Under the pieces are notes generated by a model. It was given only the letters and a program-made list of their open reading frames with translations, was not told the origin of the DNA and did no database searches. From Psettodes erumei (taxonomy: Eukaryota > Chordata > Actinopteri > Pleuronectiformes > Psettodidae), in the NCBI GenBank assembly GCA_016785225.1, contig JAFBJZ010000635.1:744001-808000 (forward strand): DNA of 64,000 bases, written 5' to 3'. This document shows positions 1 through 12,600 of this stretch, piece after piece (position 1 is the first letter of the stretch; the number at the start of each line of letters is the position of its first letter). The translations under genes and the position numbers were made by a program.

Positions 1-535
1 ACAGTGGGGGCTCTTAGTGTGACTATTCACAGAAAAAAACCCAGATGACTGATGTGGGAGCAAATACAGAAAATCCCTGTTTGCTTCTCCCGGCAACATT
101 CTGGCATTATTTCTGCCTGAGCAATACATACATTTTTTTACTTACACAGACTGCTTGTTTTTAATTAATACAATAATTAATAAATTATCTGCAAGACTAC
201 AAAAATACCAAACCTATTTTTAATAATTAGATGGACTTGAAATACTATGCCCCCGCAGGAAAATACACAAAATACATACCAACAGTTTGAAAGTGAAATA
301 AACAAGGTCACACAATGAAACAGCAGCCTGATAAAGATAAAGATTCTTTTTTTGGCTGCTGGTCTAACTGTTTATCTGTTTGTCCCCATTGCCAGATTAA
401 AGGGGTAAAGGGAGGACAAGTCTGCTGACTCTGGTATAATGTATCAAATGTTAACAACACGTTGAGTAGTGCATAGTAAAAAAAATAAAATATATGTGTC
501 TTTGTGTATTTGTGTGTGTATCATTTCCTCCTCAC
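1..535 (-). other. Intron, partial, left edge
   Basis: AT-rich intron after the exon at 536-661. I see no exon with frame and splice sites; the next family segment (starting ELENAV in human) is not here. Confidence 0.8.
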
Positions 536-661
536 CTTGCATCTGATTTGCTCTGAGTGTAGCTCCTCATGATGGTCAGGCAGCGGCACAGACAGCTTCC
601 TCTTGAAGGCCCTCAGCTTCTCCAGTGATGCATCTATGCCCTTCTCACAACGTTCCCAGTT
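536..661 (-). CDS. syne1: syne1 exon 92 of 92 (3'-most in window)
   Basis: 42 codons, phase 0 at both ends, from NWERCEKG to EQIRCK. Donor GTGAGG, acceptor TAG. It matches the human segment that starts DWEKCEKG residue for residue in length. It sits in the last third of the rod; the next exon is off the left edge. Confidence 0.93.
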
Positions 662-3600
662 CTACACTCACATGCAAACACACATAATATGAATTAGAGC
701 ATAAACACACATGCATGTACACACACACACACACATACATGCAGAAACTGCCATGAATTCTTCCTGCAGCTGCAGCATCAGCATCAGTGAGAGTAAGCTG
801 CAGAATACACAATCTGGCTGCTGACAGGCCTCATCAAGCCGTAGATACTGAACCTAACTCTGACTTAACACTTAACTCTAAACAACACTGTGAGACACAG
901 CAATGCAGCAAAAATACAACACTGAAAAGGAGAATTAACAGAGCTTTCTAACAAAGAGGGGAGGTTCTGCTCCAAAGGGCACAGATTACAGCTATTTTTA
1001 GAGTCTGAATAACAATTCAATGCGATAGAATGGTAATATTTGGTAAGAAATGCAGTGGCTTAGAGGCATACCTAAAGCACGAGTCATGGTAAAAGATCCT
1101 AGAGTATAAGTAAACAAGATTGTAGGTGATTCAAATTCAGAGAAAGAAAAGAGAGAATGTCAAATATCTCTCTTAGTGCGTCACTCAGTCCCATTCAAAA
1201 CATGGCACAATCTCAGCCTGATAAATCTACCTCACAGGGTCCAAATCATCACAACTCACTGCACATTGCCCAGTCTCTGTGTGTATGTGTGTTTGTGTGT
1301 GGGCGTATGCACCCTGGGCTGGCACCTTTATCCTTGTTCATTTGTGCCATTTTGTAATTCTTAAGCATGAGTGAGTGTGCATAGGTTTTGCATGGACATG
1401 TTTATATGATGCGTAGCATTTTAACTGAGGACTGAAGTGAGCGTGCTCCTCCTCTATCTTTGACTTCTTTTTAGGACTTATGGTGCAATGCTGCATAATT
1501 CATGTGATAACCTGGTTTCACTGTCCTGCATTTACAACCAGGCAGGCTCATTAAGGACTCAGATGGTCCAATGCCCTTCAGCACCCTTTGTAGGCACATC
1601 TACACAGCAGCATCTTAGAGACACAGCTTAACCTGCAACACACACTGGGCTCAAAAGAGTCTTTGCATTTATGCAAATATTAAGAATGTTCCATAAATAA
1701 GCTTTGTTTGAATCACAGTATTTTTAAGCATAAACCTGCTATTACAACATTGTTATAGTAGTTACACATGTACCGTGGTTTTAATAAGGCATGCTAACAC
1801 AGAAGAGTGAGTGGCACTAATCACAATAAAATGAAATAAAAAGGTCCTTATGTTGTTATGTACCTATGGCTTAGCAGGGAAATGTTACGATGGTAAGGAA
1901 CTAAGTACTTATGTACGCACAAAGATGATTAAAAGAGCAACAAACCATAGAAGAAGTATGCTATTGTTGTTATTGCTCTTGTTGCTATTATTTCAGGTGT
2001 GGTTTTGTCTGACCTTCAGCAAACCATGCAGCTCCCTCCGCTGCTGGTCCAGGCGGTGGTGGGCGTGCCTCCACCTCTCTTGAATCTCCATCAGCTCCGT
2101 CTGTAGGGTGGACTCGGCCCTGGCATCGGCTGAAAGCAACAGGCTCCTGACAGCCTCCACGGTGAGGATGTAACCTCCCTGCTGCCTCTGGAGCACTCGC
2201 TCCCTCAGCTGGAGGAGCACAGGGAGAGACAAATGGCAGATGGGGCGCAGGTTAACTAAGGGAGTCTAAGGTTGGACAAGGGGCGAGGGTTTATTAGTGC
2301 AGGTTTTAGATTTGTGGTTCATTTAGTGTTTTGTTTATAATTAAGTCTGAATGTTGAGAGGCAGCAGAGCGAGTAGTTTGAAACAGGATATAGAGAATGT
2401 AAATATAAATGTGAATGTAAAGATTTGAAAAGATGAGGGTCTGTAGTATTTAAATGGGCTTAAAGTCTCCTTTCATGAACTTATAAAAAATGCAAACAAG
2501 TATTATGAGAAAATAATTAGTTATGGGTGAAATAGAGGTGTCAGTCACTGAACCCAGTCCAATCTAATCCCATCTAATCCACTCACCATATACGATGGCA
2601 GAAACAATTTCTAATTATAATGGCAAAATACTAAAGCATAAATATTTCAGATAATCTGATTTCAAAGAAGATTAGACATTTGAATAAGGTAATCTGTAAA
2701 GTTAAGACCTTTAAAAGCTCTTCCATGGCATTGTAACCTACCTGTATCTGATCTAATAGGTTTCTGGCCTGCTGCAGGGCTACTGGTTCTCCTGGCTGAA
2801 GAACATCTGGATCATGGGTGACTTCCTGGAGCCATTGTAGCAGCTTCTCTGCCATCTCCCGATAGCTTTGCCACTGGTGGACCAGACTATCAATAATGCC
2901 TCTTCGTTGCTGAGCACGCCTCACTACACACTGCCACTGATTGCTCAGCAAGGCCAGCTTCACACTGAAGTCACCTCTGTTAGCGGAACAAGAGTGTGAA
3001 GAGCATGTATGCTTCTCAAACCTGGATACACATTTTCAAGAGACAAAAAATACTATTAAATAGGACTATGTGTTCACCTGTCATCCACTTGTCCCAGGTC
3101 CAACATACGATGGCCATCACTGATGATGGAGTAGAGAATCTGTTGCCTGCTAAACATTTCTGCCTGGAACAACTGCAAGTACACATGCATATACTAAGAA
3201 CAACACTAAATTTCATGGACAGCAATTAGTTTGCGTGTACTTTTACTGCTTCTCTGACCTCGTGGTCTCTCTGTTGCTCCAGCAGACTCTGGCAGTTTCC
3301 TGAGATCTCAGCGGCCAACTTCTGTTCAGTCTGAGACAGGAAGTCCATCCAAGCCTCACACTTCTGAAGGAAGCTCTGCTGCTGCAGCAAAATCGCCTGC
3401 AGTTTACTGAGGAGAGACAGAGGGAATTCACTCATTACATTAACGTTAGGATGAAGACCAAGACTCAACATTAGGAGATTAGTATCACTTTATAATAAGA
3501 ATTTTACATGTTGTCACTACTACGTATATTAATAGTCTATATCAGGTCAACTATAAACCCTAATAATGCCTGAATAAATAGAAAACTGCTTGCCAAACTG

Positions 3601-6600
3601 TAAAATCATGTTTAAGTCAAGGACAAGTGAAGGTCTCTTTCAATGCCAGTGTAGCTCACCATACCTTTCTAGAAACCTATTCATTAATCAATAAGGAACC
3701 CAGGGACTTTACAACCTTTTTTTTACAACTTATCATTCATATTTCAAAAATACATTTTCTTATATTTGTTTCTGTTTACAGTACTACTGCAATAAAGTGA
3801 AACATGAAGCGTTTAGGTACCTGACCCTCTCGGTGAGGTGAGCACAGTGAGTGGCCCAGGCTCTGTTGAGACTCTGCAGCTGTTTAACATCTCTGTCACT
3901 GACTGGAAGTCTGTACACCAACTCATTAACCCGTTCCAGGTCTGGAGATAGACTGCTTAACTTCAGCAGATGAACCTGGTAATACATTATCAACATTTTT
4001 CAGAAGGATCAAACAAATTAAAGATGAGAGAGAGAGAGAGAGCAGGAAATGAATCTATAGAATTTCATTTATTGCAAAGACTTTTTTGGACCATACATTG
4101 TATAATTATCACAGAGATGCTCAGTGTTTTGGTGATAAAGCACCTGATGTTCAAACACAGAATACAACAATAGCCAAGAAAATAGTGTTTTGTTTACCTT
4201 TAGTTTTTCCATACGTGCCTGGACCACACTGAGCTCTGGTGAGCCAACTGAGTCAGACTCCTTCAGAACCTCCTCAGCCTCCTCAGCCTTATGAATCAAC
4301 ATGTCCAGCTGCTCTCTGAAACTGTCACAGGCCTGTGATCCAGACTAGACACAGATGGACAGAGAAGAACAAAAAATAAGAGAAAAACACTGCAGTGATG
4401 GTGTTCCACACATATCACCTTCTTCATACATTGGGGTTGTAGGTACACAACAGTAACTGTGTCTGAGAGAACATGTTTGTCATTCTAGCCATGCCAACCC
4501 ACTATCCTACCTGCAGTACTTCCTGCTGCCTGTGAAGGGCGTGCTCCAGTATTGCTAGACGATGTGTGAGTGACAGGTGGTCTGACTGGAGGGCTGCAGA
4601 GGAGGAGGTGTCCACCTGGCTCTTCAGCTGTTCCACCAAGGCCTGCAGCTGCTGGAGGGACTCCTGTACTGAGGCCTGGTCACCAAGGCACGCCTGCAAC
4701 AGAGGTAAGTAAGAAACAATGTCACAGAATTTCACATTTTCTATATGTTTCTGTTCCAAATAGGATAACTGAATTATTTACTGGAATCACAAAAATCACA
4801 TTTTTGCGAATAGGGCTGTGTGTTCCATGGGTTTTGGTTAACTACCAGTGATGCTGAATTCTTAAACACTGACTGATCCTCTGTCAAAATAACTGTCTGC
4901 TTACAGCATTAGGACAGTGTGTCTTTAGACAATGCTCAGCATGGTCCTACAAGCCCAGCGTGGCAGCCGGGGACCCCTACAGTGTAAATCAGGGGCCTGT
5001 CTCTTCCACTGCAGTCTCGCTCTCCAAGGGCTTTTGTTCAAATGTGCTGTGACTCTACATTCAAGCGGACAAAAGGACAGGGTGCAAATTGGTATTCTGT
5101 AAAGGGGATGGTAGCTTTGTGAAACCTCATTTTGAGCTGTCAAGGCATTTCAGAGCTTATTCACAAACCAAAGAAGATTGGGGGGAAGCAGCGTTTTCAG
5201 CATTCTGTGACAATATGAGGAAAAATGCATATTTTAACCCAAAAATATGTGGCCATGGTCAAGAACACACACTGAACCTGAGTTTGGGGAAGCAATATAA
5301 AACTAGAGGCCAACATTAGATAGGTCCATCTCTGCTCACATTGCAGTCCTTTATCCAGGTGCTGCTCTCCTCCTCTGTGATCTCCCTGTCAGTGGCAGTC
5401 TCTAGTAGGCGATCAGCATGTTCTTCCTGTTTCTGAACTGCTGCCACACACTGGCTGCACAATGTCCTGTAGTGTTGCCACAGCCCCAACAAGGCCTTAC
5501 TGCTCCTCAGCTGCTCTGAGATCTGCTCTAGTAGGCAGTTCCACCTACAACAGAGGCAAAGGAAGACATTTAGAGCTTAAGTCTGCATCTTGTTTACATT
5601 ACGGATTATAGGTACAATTAGATTTTAAGAATTTTTACTCAGAGACATCTTTTTGTTATCCCTACCTGATGTTGACATCCTGGAGGGCTCTGTTGAGTGT
5701 TTCAGCCACAGACGGGTGGCACTCTGTCAGTAGCTGGTGTGTTACGGAGCCAAATTTCCTCAGACTGCTCTCCTGCTTATCCATCTCCTCCTGCAGGTTC
5801 TTAATAATGCAAACACCCACTAAAAATGACTTTTAATTTTAAGACAAAGACAGAAGGCAATACCCTTTTCAAAAATGTGAAGACATCCCTATTGACTATG
5901 ACAGTACTTCTGGGATTACTTTATGCACAATCAACTCTTAAAAAGATTTTTCAGGGGTGTGTAACTTTCCAAAATAAAAAGCCTATTTTTTGCACTCCTC
6001 ACCTCCAGACTCTCCACTTGCTGCTGCACTGCTTCTAGAGACCCATTAAGGAGGCGCAGCCTAGATACAGAGTACCTCCCCTCCATCAGGTAACCATTAA
6101 TCTCCTCTGAAGCGCGCCGATACAGTGTCCACTGCTCCAGTACTGACCGTAGGCTGACCTTCATCTGACTTATCTGATGATAAAAAAAGATGAAAAATGT
6201 GTCTTTAAGACTAATGCAAAGCAAACTTTAGGCAAAAAGTATGAGGGTACAGGATCCAAGAAGCTCACCATGTGGTCCAAATGAGCCCAGGACTGGTTCA
6301 GCCCTATGAGGGTCTCCTTGACAACAGAGCAGGCAGCTCCATTCTTATCCTGAATGAGAGTATTTCCTCGTTCCTCCACTTTCTCCAGATCCTTCTCTTT
6401 TTCCTTCACTAATTCTTCTAACTCCTGTGAGAACGACATTCATTTTAGGAAAGATCATAGATACTCAAAATATGTGTGGCATTCATAGCACTGCTGTATC
6501 CCTACCTGACAGTCCTTTAGTGCATTCTGCACTGATGCTACATCCTCTATCCTGTGTCTCTTCTTCAGTTTCTCCTCCTGTAGCGTGAGCCAGGTTTTCA

Positions 6601-9600
6601 GGGCCTGGACTCCATTTTCATGCTCTAACCAACCTTCCAAAAGTCCCTCCAACAGCTGAATCTAAAATGTAAGCATTTCAGAAGAATTTAACAACTGGAA
6701 ACCAATTTATAATAATTTATAAGAAGACAGTCTAAAATTTCAGGTCTAATTCTTGACTGCTCTTTAAATGAAACATTACCTTTTCACCAATGAGGCCCTG
6801 CAGTATCTGCCATCTTCTGTTCATTGCACCCAGCTTTTCAGCAAAGTCTGTTTTGTCACTGCGCTTTCCCTCCACATCCTGACTGCTGATCTGCAGCACA
6901 GACTGGTTAACGAAGTCCACAGTCAACTGCTTACAGGTCAGATCAATGCGGAAACCCTGTGAAATACAAATGAGACTCGTGAAATTGTAACGAGGAAGAA
7001 AAAGTTACTGAGAGCTAAAGGCTGTTATTATCTTATTAGTATTAACAGAGGATGTGGCTTTTTACCTTATACTTCTGCAAGAAGTTCTGGACCACCTCAG
7101 AACCTACAGCTCCCATGATCCTGTCCTGGTCTTCGGCGATGATGTTCTCCATGAGAGAGATCCAGCTCATCAGTTCTGCGATGGCGTGCCGTGATGCCAG
7201 TTTCTCCATCTGCAACTAAGGGGCACAAACAGCCAAAATACAGCATGTAATGGCAATGCTAATGACAACTAGCCAAAAAATTCTATAAAGAGTAAAACAG
7301 TTGCAGATCTCAGACCTGATGTAGCTTCTCTTGTACTACAGGAATGCGAGTCAGCAGCTCAGCCCACTGAGTGTCGATTTGGCCCAACGCCGTCCTCAGA
7401 CCCGCTGTATCTACTCTTTTCAGTCGCAGAAGTTGGTTGCCTGTGCTTAGCACAGAAGAACGCAAGGATGACTTTGCATCAACCTCCTTGGAAAACTCCT
7501 ATCAGACACAACAGTTGAGATAAGTTAATTATTCATATATTCATTAAAATGATATGAATATTGTGTATTGGTAGTACGATTGCTGCTGATGTGACGACAT
7601 AACTAACCAGGAAGGCATAGAGGTGGTCTCGGACAGTCTCTAGCTCCTGTGGCACTGTCACTGACTGGGTTGTCCAGAACTCAAGCCGGTCCAGAGCCGA
7701 TTGCAACCAGTGACTCAAGTCTGCTGACTCACTCTGGTACCTGAAATTGATACACATGAGGAAATATGATATTCTAATTCAGCTCTACAAGATTTAGGGG
7801 ATATATTTTGGAAGCATTCAGCCTCCTGGTGTAAACAGTTTTATAGACCAAAACAATTTGTCTGACTCAGTCACAACAAACTCAGACTACTGCCAGAGCC
7901 TGACCTGCTCCAGTGTTTGAGTGTCGAGTCGAGGCGGTGCAGCTCCTTGTTGACCTTGGTGGTGGAGGAGAGCCAGTGTTCTCCCAGTTGTGTCAGCTGA
8001 TTCTCTAAGTCTGAACAGCCAACAGACAGTAGAAGCCTCTTACCCTCCTCCAGTACCTGGTACAGCTGGGGCTGGTGCTCTGTCAGGCTGGCCTTCAGCC
8101 GCTAGAGGACAGAGAGAAATACAAAGGACAGTGTATCAATGGAAAATTCAATATTCTAATAAGTATGTCTGACTGCAGCTTTTACGTTTGGTCAGATGAC
8201 ATCTAGATCTATGTGTGACCAGTTTGTATTAAGTTGCCTACCTGGTAGAGACTGATCCTTTCAGTGAGTCTCTCCTCTGTCTCCTCTACTAGACCTACAG
8301 TGGGGATGCTACACTCCACTGCATCTAGCTGTCTACACAAGGCCTGGTAGTCTTCCACAAGCCTGCTCCATGACTGTCAGAGAGAGGAAAGAGGATAGAG
8401 TGTGTAATTTATTTTACCCCCTAATTTTATTACAAAATGGTACTCTTCACTGTTATTCTATACATCACTTTCCTCACCTCCAGTATGCCCTCCAGCTCCA
8501 CTCCCCTTCTGTGGGCCTGTTTGAGCACACTGTGGGCTAAAGCCATGGTCTCCTCCAGGGCCTGGCTTTCCCTTTGTGCCACCAGGCCAGACACCTTACG
8601 GTAAAATGTTTGGGTGAGGGTCATGTGGCATTCCAGACCCTGAAAGAACTCCTGGAGCAAAAGAAAACACAATTTTAAAGAAGAAAGTAATCATTACACA
8701 ACATGGCAATTGATTAGAACTCATACTACTCCATTTCGCCACCCTCCTTACTTTGTGTTTGTCTAATAACATCTGGACCTCGATGACAGAGGCCACCGTC
8801 ATCTTCTGGTCAGCAGCCATCTTGTCTTGAGCGGTGTCCACAAGGTCTGTGAGGTCATGGAGTGCAGCTTCATACTGAGCCTTGAGGGACAAGCCGTGGT
8901 TCAGGCTGCTACGTCTGGAGCCCACCATCAGCACCACTTCTTCATATGCATCCTACACAAAGCCAACAATATGTCAGTCATTACGTGTAATAGTGCTGTG
9001 GGTTATGAATTTGGGGACACACAGACCACAGTGCAAGGGGAAAAAAAATTTACTCCACAGTAACATTGATGTTACCTGTAGTTTGAGAAGTTCCTGATTG
9101 GAGATTTGTTCAGACTGGAGTCCTTCGGCTCTGGTCTTCAGATCAGTCACTCTCTGCTCAAACTCCCGGAGACTGTCCTCCACTTCTGATAAGGCCTACA
9201 AAAGAGCAACAAAATAAATGGAAATCTCTTCTCAAGAGTCCTTTTAAACTCTTAAATACTTTTTCATTTTTGGTGTATCTGCTCTTGGTCTGTGTCATAC
9301 CTCCATCTGTTTGGATGCAGGTCTGTCTGCAGTTCCAGCCATCTTTTGCAGCAAATGGTGTTTACTTTCACTCAGAGCTGTGAACAGCATCCTCAGTTCA
9401 TTCTGACAAAAACAACAAAAGCAATGTTAAACAGCAAAAAAATATTGGCTCCTATCAATGATGCAGAAATCCCGAAGGTGCATCGCATCCAATCAAAAGA
9501 CTGGTGGTGCAACAGGTCTAACATTAACACCTGAAAAGATGAATGTTCCTGTAGCCGGTCCCTCATGCCGTCGCAGTGCTGCTCCAGGCTGGAGTCCAAC

Positions 9601-12600
9601 AGGCCCATTCTCTCCTGCAGACCCTCCAGGGTGTCCTCCATCAGAGCCTGCTCCTCTCCTCCACACAGCCGGCCGGCTCCTCCACCCAGTAGATCTCTGC
9701 ACAGGTTTACCTCCCTGGTCATCTCCTTCAGCTGTTTATTCAGACCCTGAGCATAGGAGTTGAGGTGAACAAATATAATCTAGTCAAGTCAAGTTTTAAT
9801 GTGTCTAACAACCTCTCTTAGTAGTGTTACTACAATACAAATTAAGTTCATTCAAAAGACCATTATTGTTAAATCATACTGGTATTTTATATTATCTTCA
9901 CTTTCAGGTATATGTTATATTTCTTTTCCCATAAAAGCAAATGAAACTGATTGTTGTGTTTGTTTCCACTTACCTCTAGATTTGTGAGTTGTGCCGCTGT
10001 ATCCTCAGACAGCAGCACAGGACCAGAGAGCAGCTGATTCTCAGCAGCATCTAGCCAGGAGGAGGCTACTGAAACTGCAGCATACAAGTCCTGCTGGACC
10101 GACACTCCTCCAATAGACACTGCCAGTTTACTGTCACTGGCCACTGCCTGTAAGGAGGAACAAATAATATTTGCCCAGTACAGTGAGAGCTGTCAGTAAG
10201 ACAATCTTTATTAAAGGCAATATAGAACACAGAAAACTGGGACAAAGATTAGAAATAGTTAAAAATGAATTTGTCACCTCTTGGGCAAATCTTTCCAGAG
10301 TCTGGCTGCAGGCCTCAAACAAAGCCTTGGGAGAGTGAGAGTCCTGGCTGCCAGACTCGCCTCTTAATATGACACTGGGACTGGACAGGCGGGACCGGTG
10401 GAGGACCTGCACTCAAGAGTGACATATGAGATGTGTGTCAGTCATCAGCCTTAGGTCATGAGTTTAAGACAACTCAAATCGTATGTCAGAAAAAGAAAAT
10501 GTCACAATTTGATGTAGAAACAAAAAACAAACTGTAATGCAGGGAAACACAAATCCAGTACCGGGCTAAGTTGGTCCTGTTCCAGGGAGTTAAGGGAGAG
10601 CTGCAGCTTTGTGCTCTGATCTTTATTTAGGGTTTCCCAGCGCTGTCTCAGCTGTTCCAAAGGGGACAATGTCTCTGTCTCCAGCAACACTCCCCCAGGG
10701 ATGGACATCTCACTGAGGGAGGGGGAGAGGAGTGTGTTGTCATAACAGTCTAATAGCAGATTGGTGGTGTGCTGATTTACCAGCTCCAGTTCCAGTGTAA
10801 TTAAATGTTCACCTAGCTTTTTGTAATGTTTGCTCATTCTGTAGAAGGGATAACACAGTAAGTGTCACAAGACTAAAGGGAGGAGAAAAAGTACCTGTCC
10901 CCATTGGGTGTGGTCTCTTGGCTCAGTAGCTCTTCCCCGACACTTGCTACAGACTGGAGCAGCCTCCTTTGCTCAGCTACTTGCTCCTGTAGCTCCTTGA
11001 AAACACAAAACTATCTATAAAAAGCGAGCTTTTCTGTTTGCAGTTGATTTAAGTTGCATGACAGATATGACTACTGATTAACATTATTAGAAAATGATAT
11101 GCATATTGGTACTTAAGCAGAGTGGTCAATAATTACAAGTGAATATTAATGCTCAGCTTCTTCTTACCCTCTGTCGAAGCAGGTTGTCGTGGTGCTGCTG
11201 TGTACGTGTTGAACGTGCCTGAGACAGCCAGTCCTGGACATTAGGACTCTGGGACAGAGATGAGTCTGGCTCACTGTCCTCCTGCTCCTGCAATGAACCC
11301 TGGAAGAAAGACTTTAGCGGTTATTGCTCAAAAGTCTTAAAAAGAAAAATTAGAAGAGATTTTGCAAGGACAGAGAAAAGAACAAAGCAGAAATTCCACA
11401 TATTTTTGGTACATATAAAAAGTACTTCTACTTTATGATCTCCCTATCATTAACTGAAGTCTAAGTGAGATGTCAACTATGGCAGAAGAAATGATTAGAG
11501 TAAAATGAAATCCTTTTTGAAAAATATCATTTATCATATTGAGGAGCCAGCAAATCTAATTGGCCCAGGCAGCTACTGTAGATTCTGTGTATTAGAGTGA
11601 TTTAGTGGTTTAGGAATACCACTGTTAATTGAAAGGGCATGTTGACAGGACCAGCAACTAAATGCAATGGATTTCCTTTTAGGGCAATTAATTTTGTTTT
11701 TCTCAAATAAACCATGAAGCAAAAAGGTCAAAATGATGTGTCATCAGAAACGCACCTGATGCAGTACATATAGTGTTAGCATGTGATGAGGGAACACCCT
11801 TTTGTCTGCTGTCTAAGCACCCATTGTGAGACACACAAGCTCTTGTTGTTCTATAGTAGAAAACAGTGGACTTTTTATGAAGGACCGTGCCATGACCTTT
11901 AGTGTTTGCACAACACCACCATTGATGCTGCAACCAATGCAACATAATGTACAACACAACAGAAATGACACCGAGGCAGGGAGGAAGGAAAAGCTGGGAT
12001 AGGGGAAAGCATTTGGAAATGCGGAGGGGAAGGGAAGTGAAGGCACGGAACGGGAGAGGACGGGAACACAAATGGTGGGGAAAACGAACATGACCTCTGG
12101 ACCTCACCTGTATGTCAACCTGTTTGTCCTGCAGCATCTGCTGCAGCTCCAGGAGGCTGTCCTTGAGGGAGCGCAGCTTGAGGGTGAGTTGCTCCGCCTC
12201 GCCCTTGGTCTCGGCGCGGCCCTCCAACAGCAAACTCTCACTGTGGACGGACAGCTCTGACAGATACGACACCTTCTGCTCAATCTCAAACAGCATGTTC
12301 TGGAAAGACAGGGGGACAGTGCAGAATTAGAAATACAGTCATCTTTTTCAAACTGCCCAGTTTCATTTACGGTGTTAATAAATAAATCTAAAGGAAACAC
12401 CTCATAATTCTGTTTGCAGCAACCTCACTAAAGGTTACTCATGACTCACAATGTCATCACACAATGTACGGTGCAAGCAAATACATTTCTGAACATTTTG
12501 GAGCTGTCGCAGTCTTCTTTAGACCCACTAATTCTAATTCTAATTCCAATACAAATTCAAACTCTTTTCCAATACTCCTTCCTCCTTCATTTCTTTAGAG

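Noticed and set aside
1850..2083. Plus-strand open frame with a leucine run, like a signal peptide
   Set aside because: The leucines come from a TTG/TTA simple tract and the rest is antisense to the exon at 2014-2208.
10713..10837. Longer version of the exon at 10562
   Set aside because: The frame stays open upstream, but the acceptor CAG at 10713 and phase-2 fit with the exon at 10895 define the shorter exon.
11703..12107. Open frame continuing 134 codons from the exon at 12108 into the intron (possible alternative end)
   Set aside because: Good donor GTGAGG at 12107, no family match beyond it, and the sequence is low in rod character; most likely chance.
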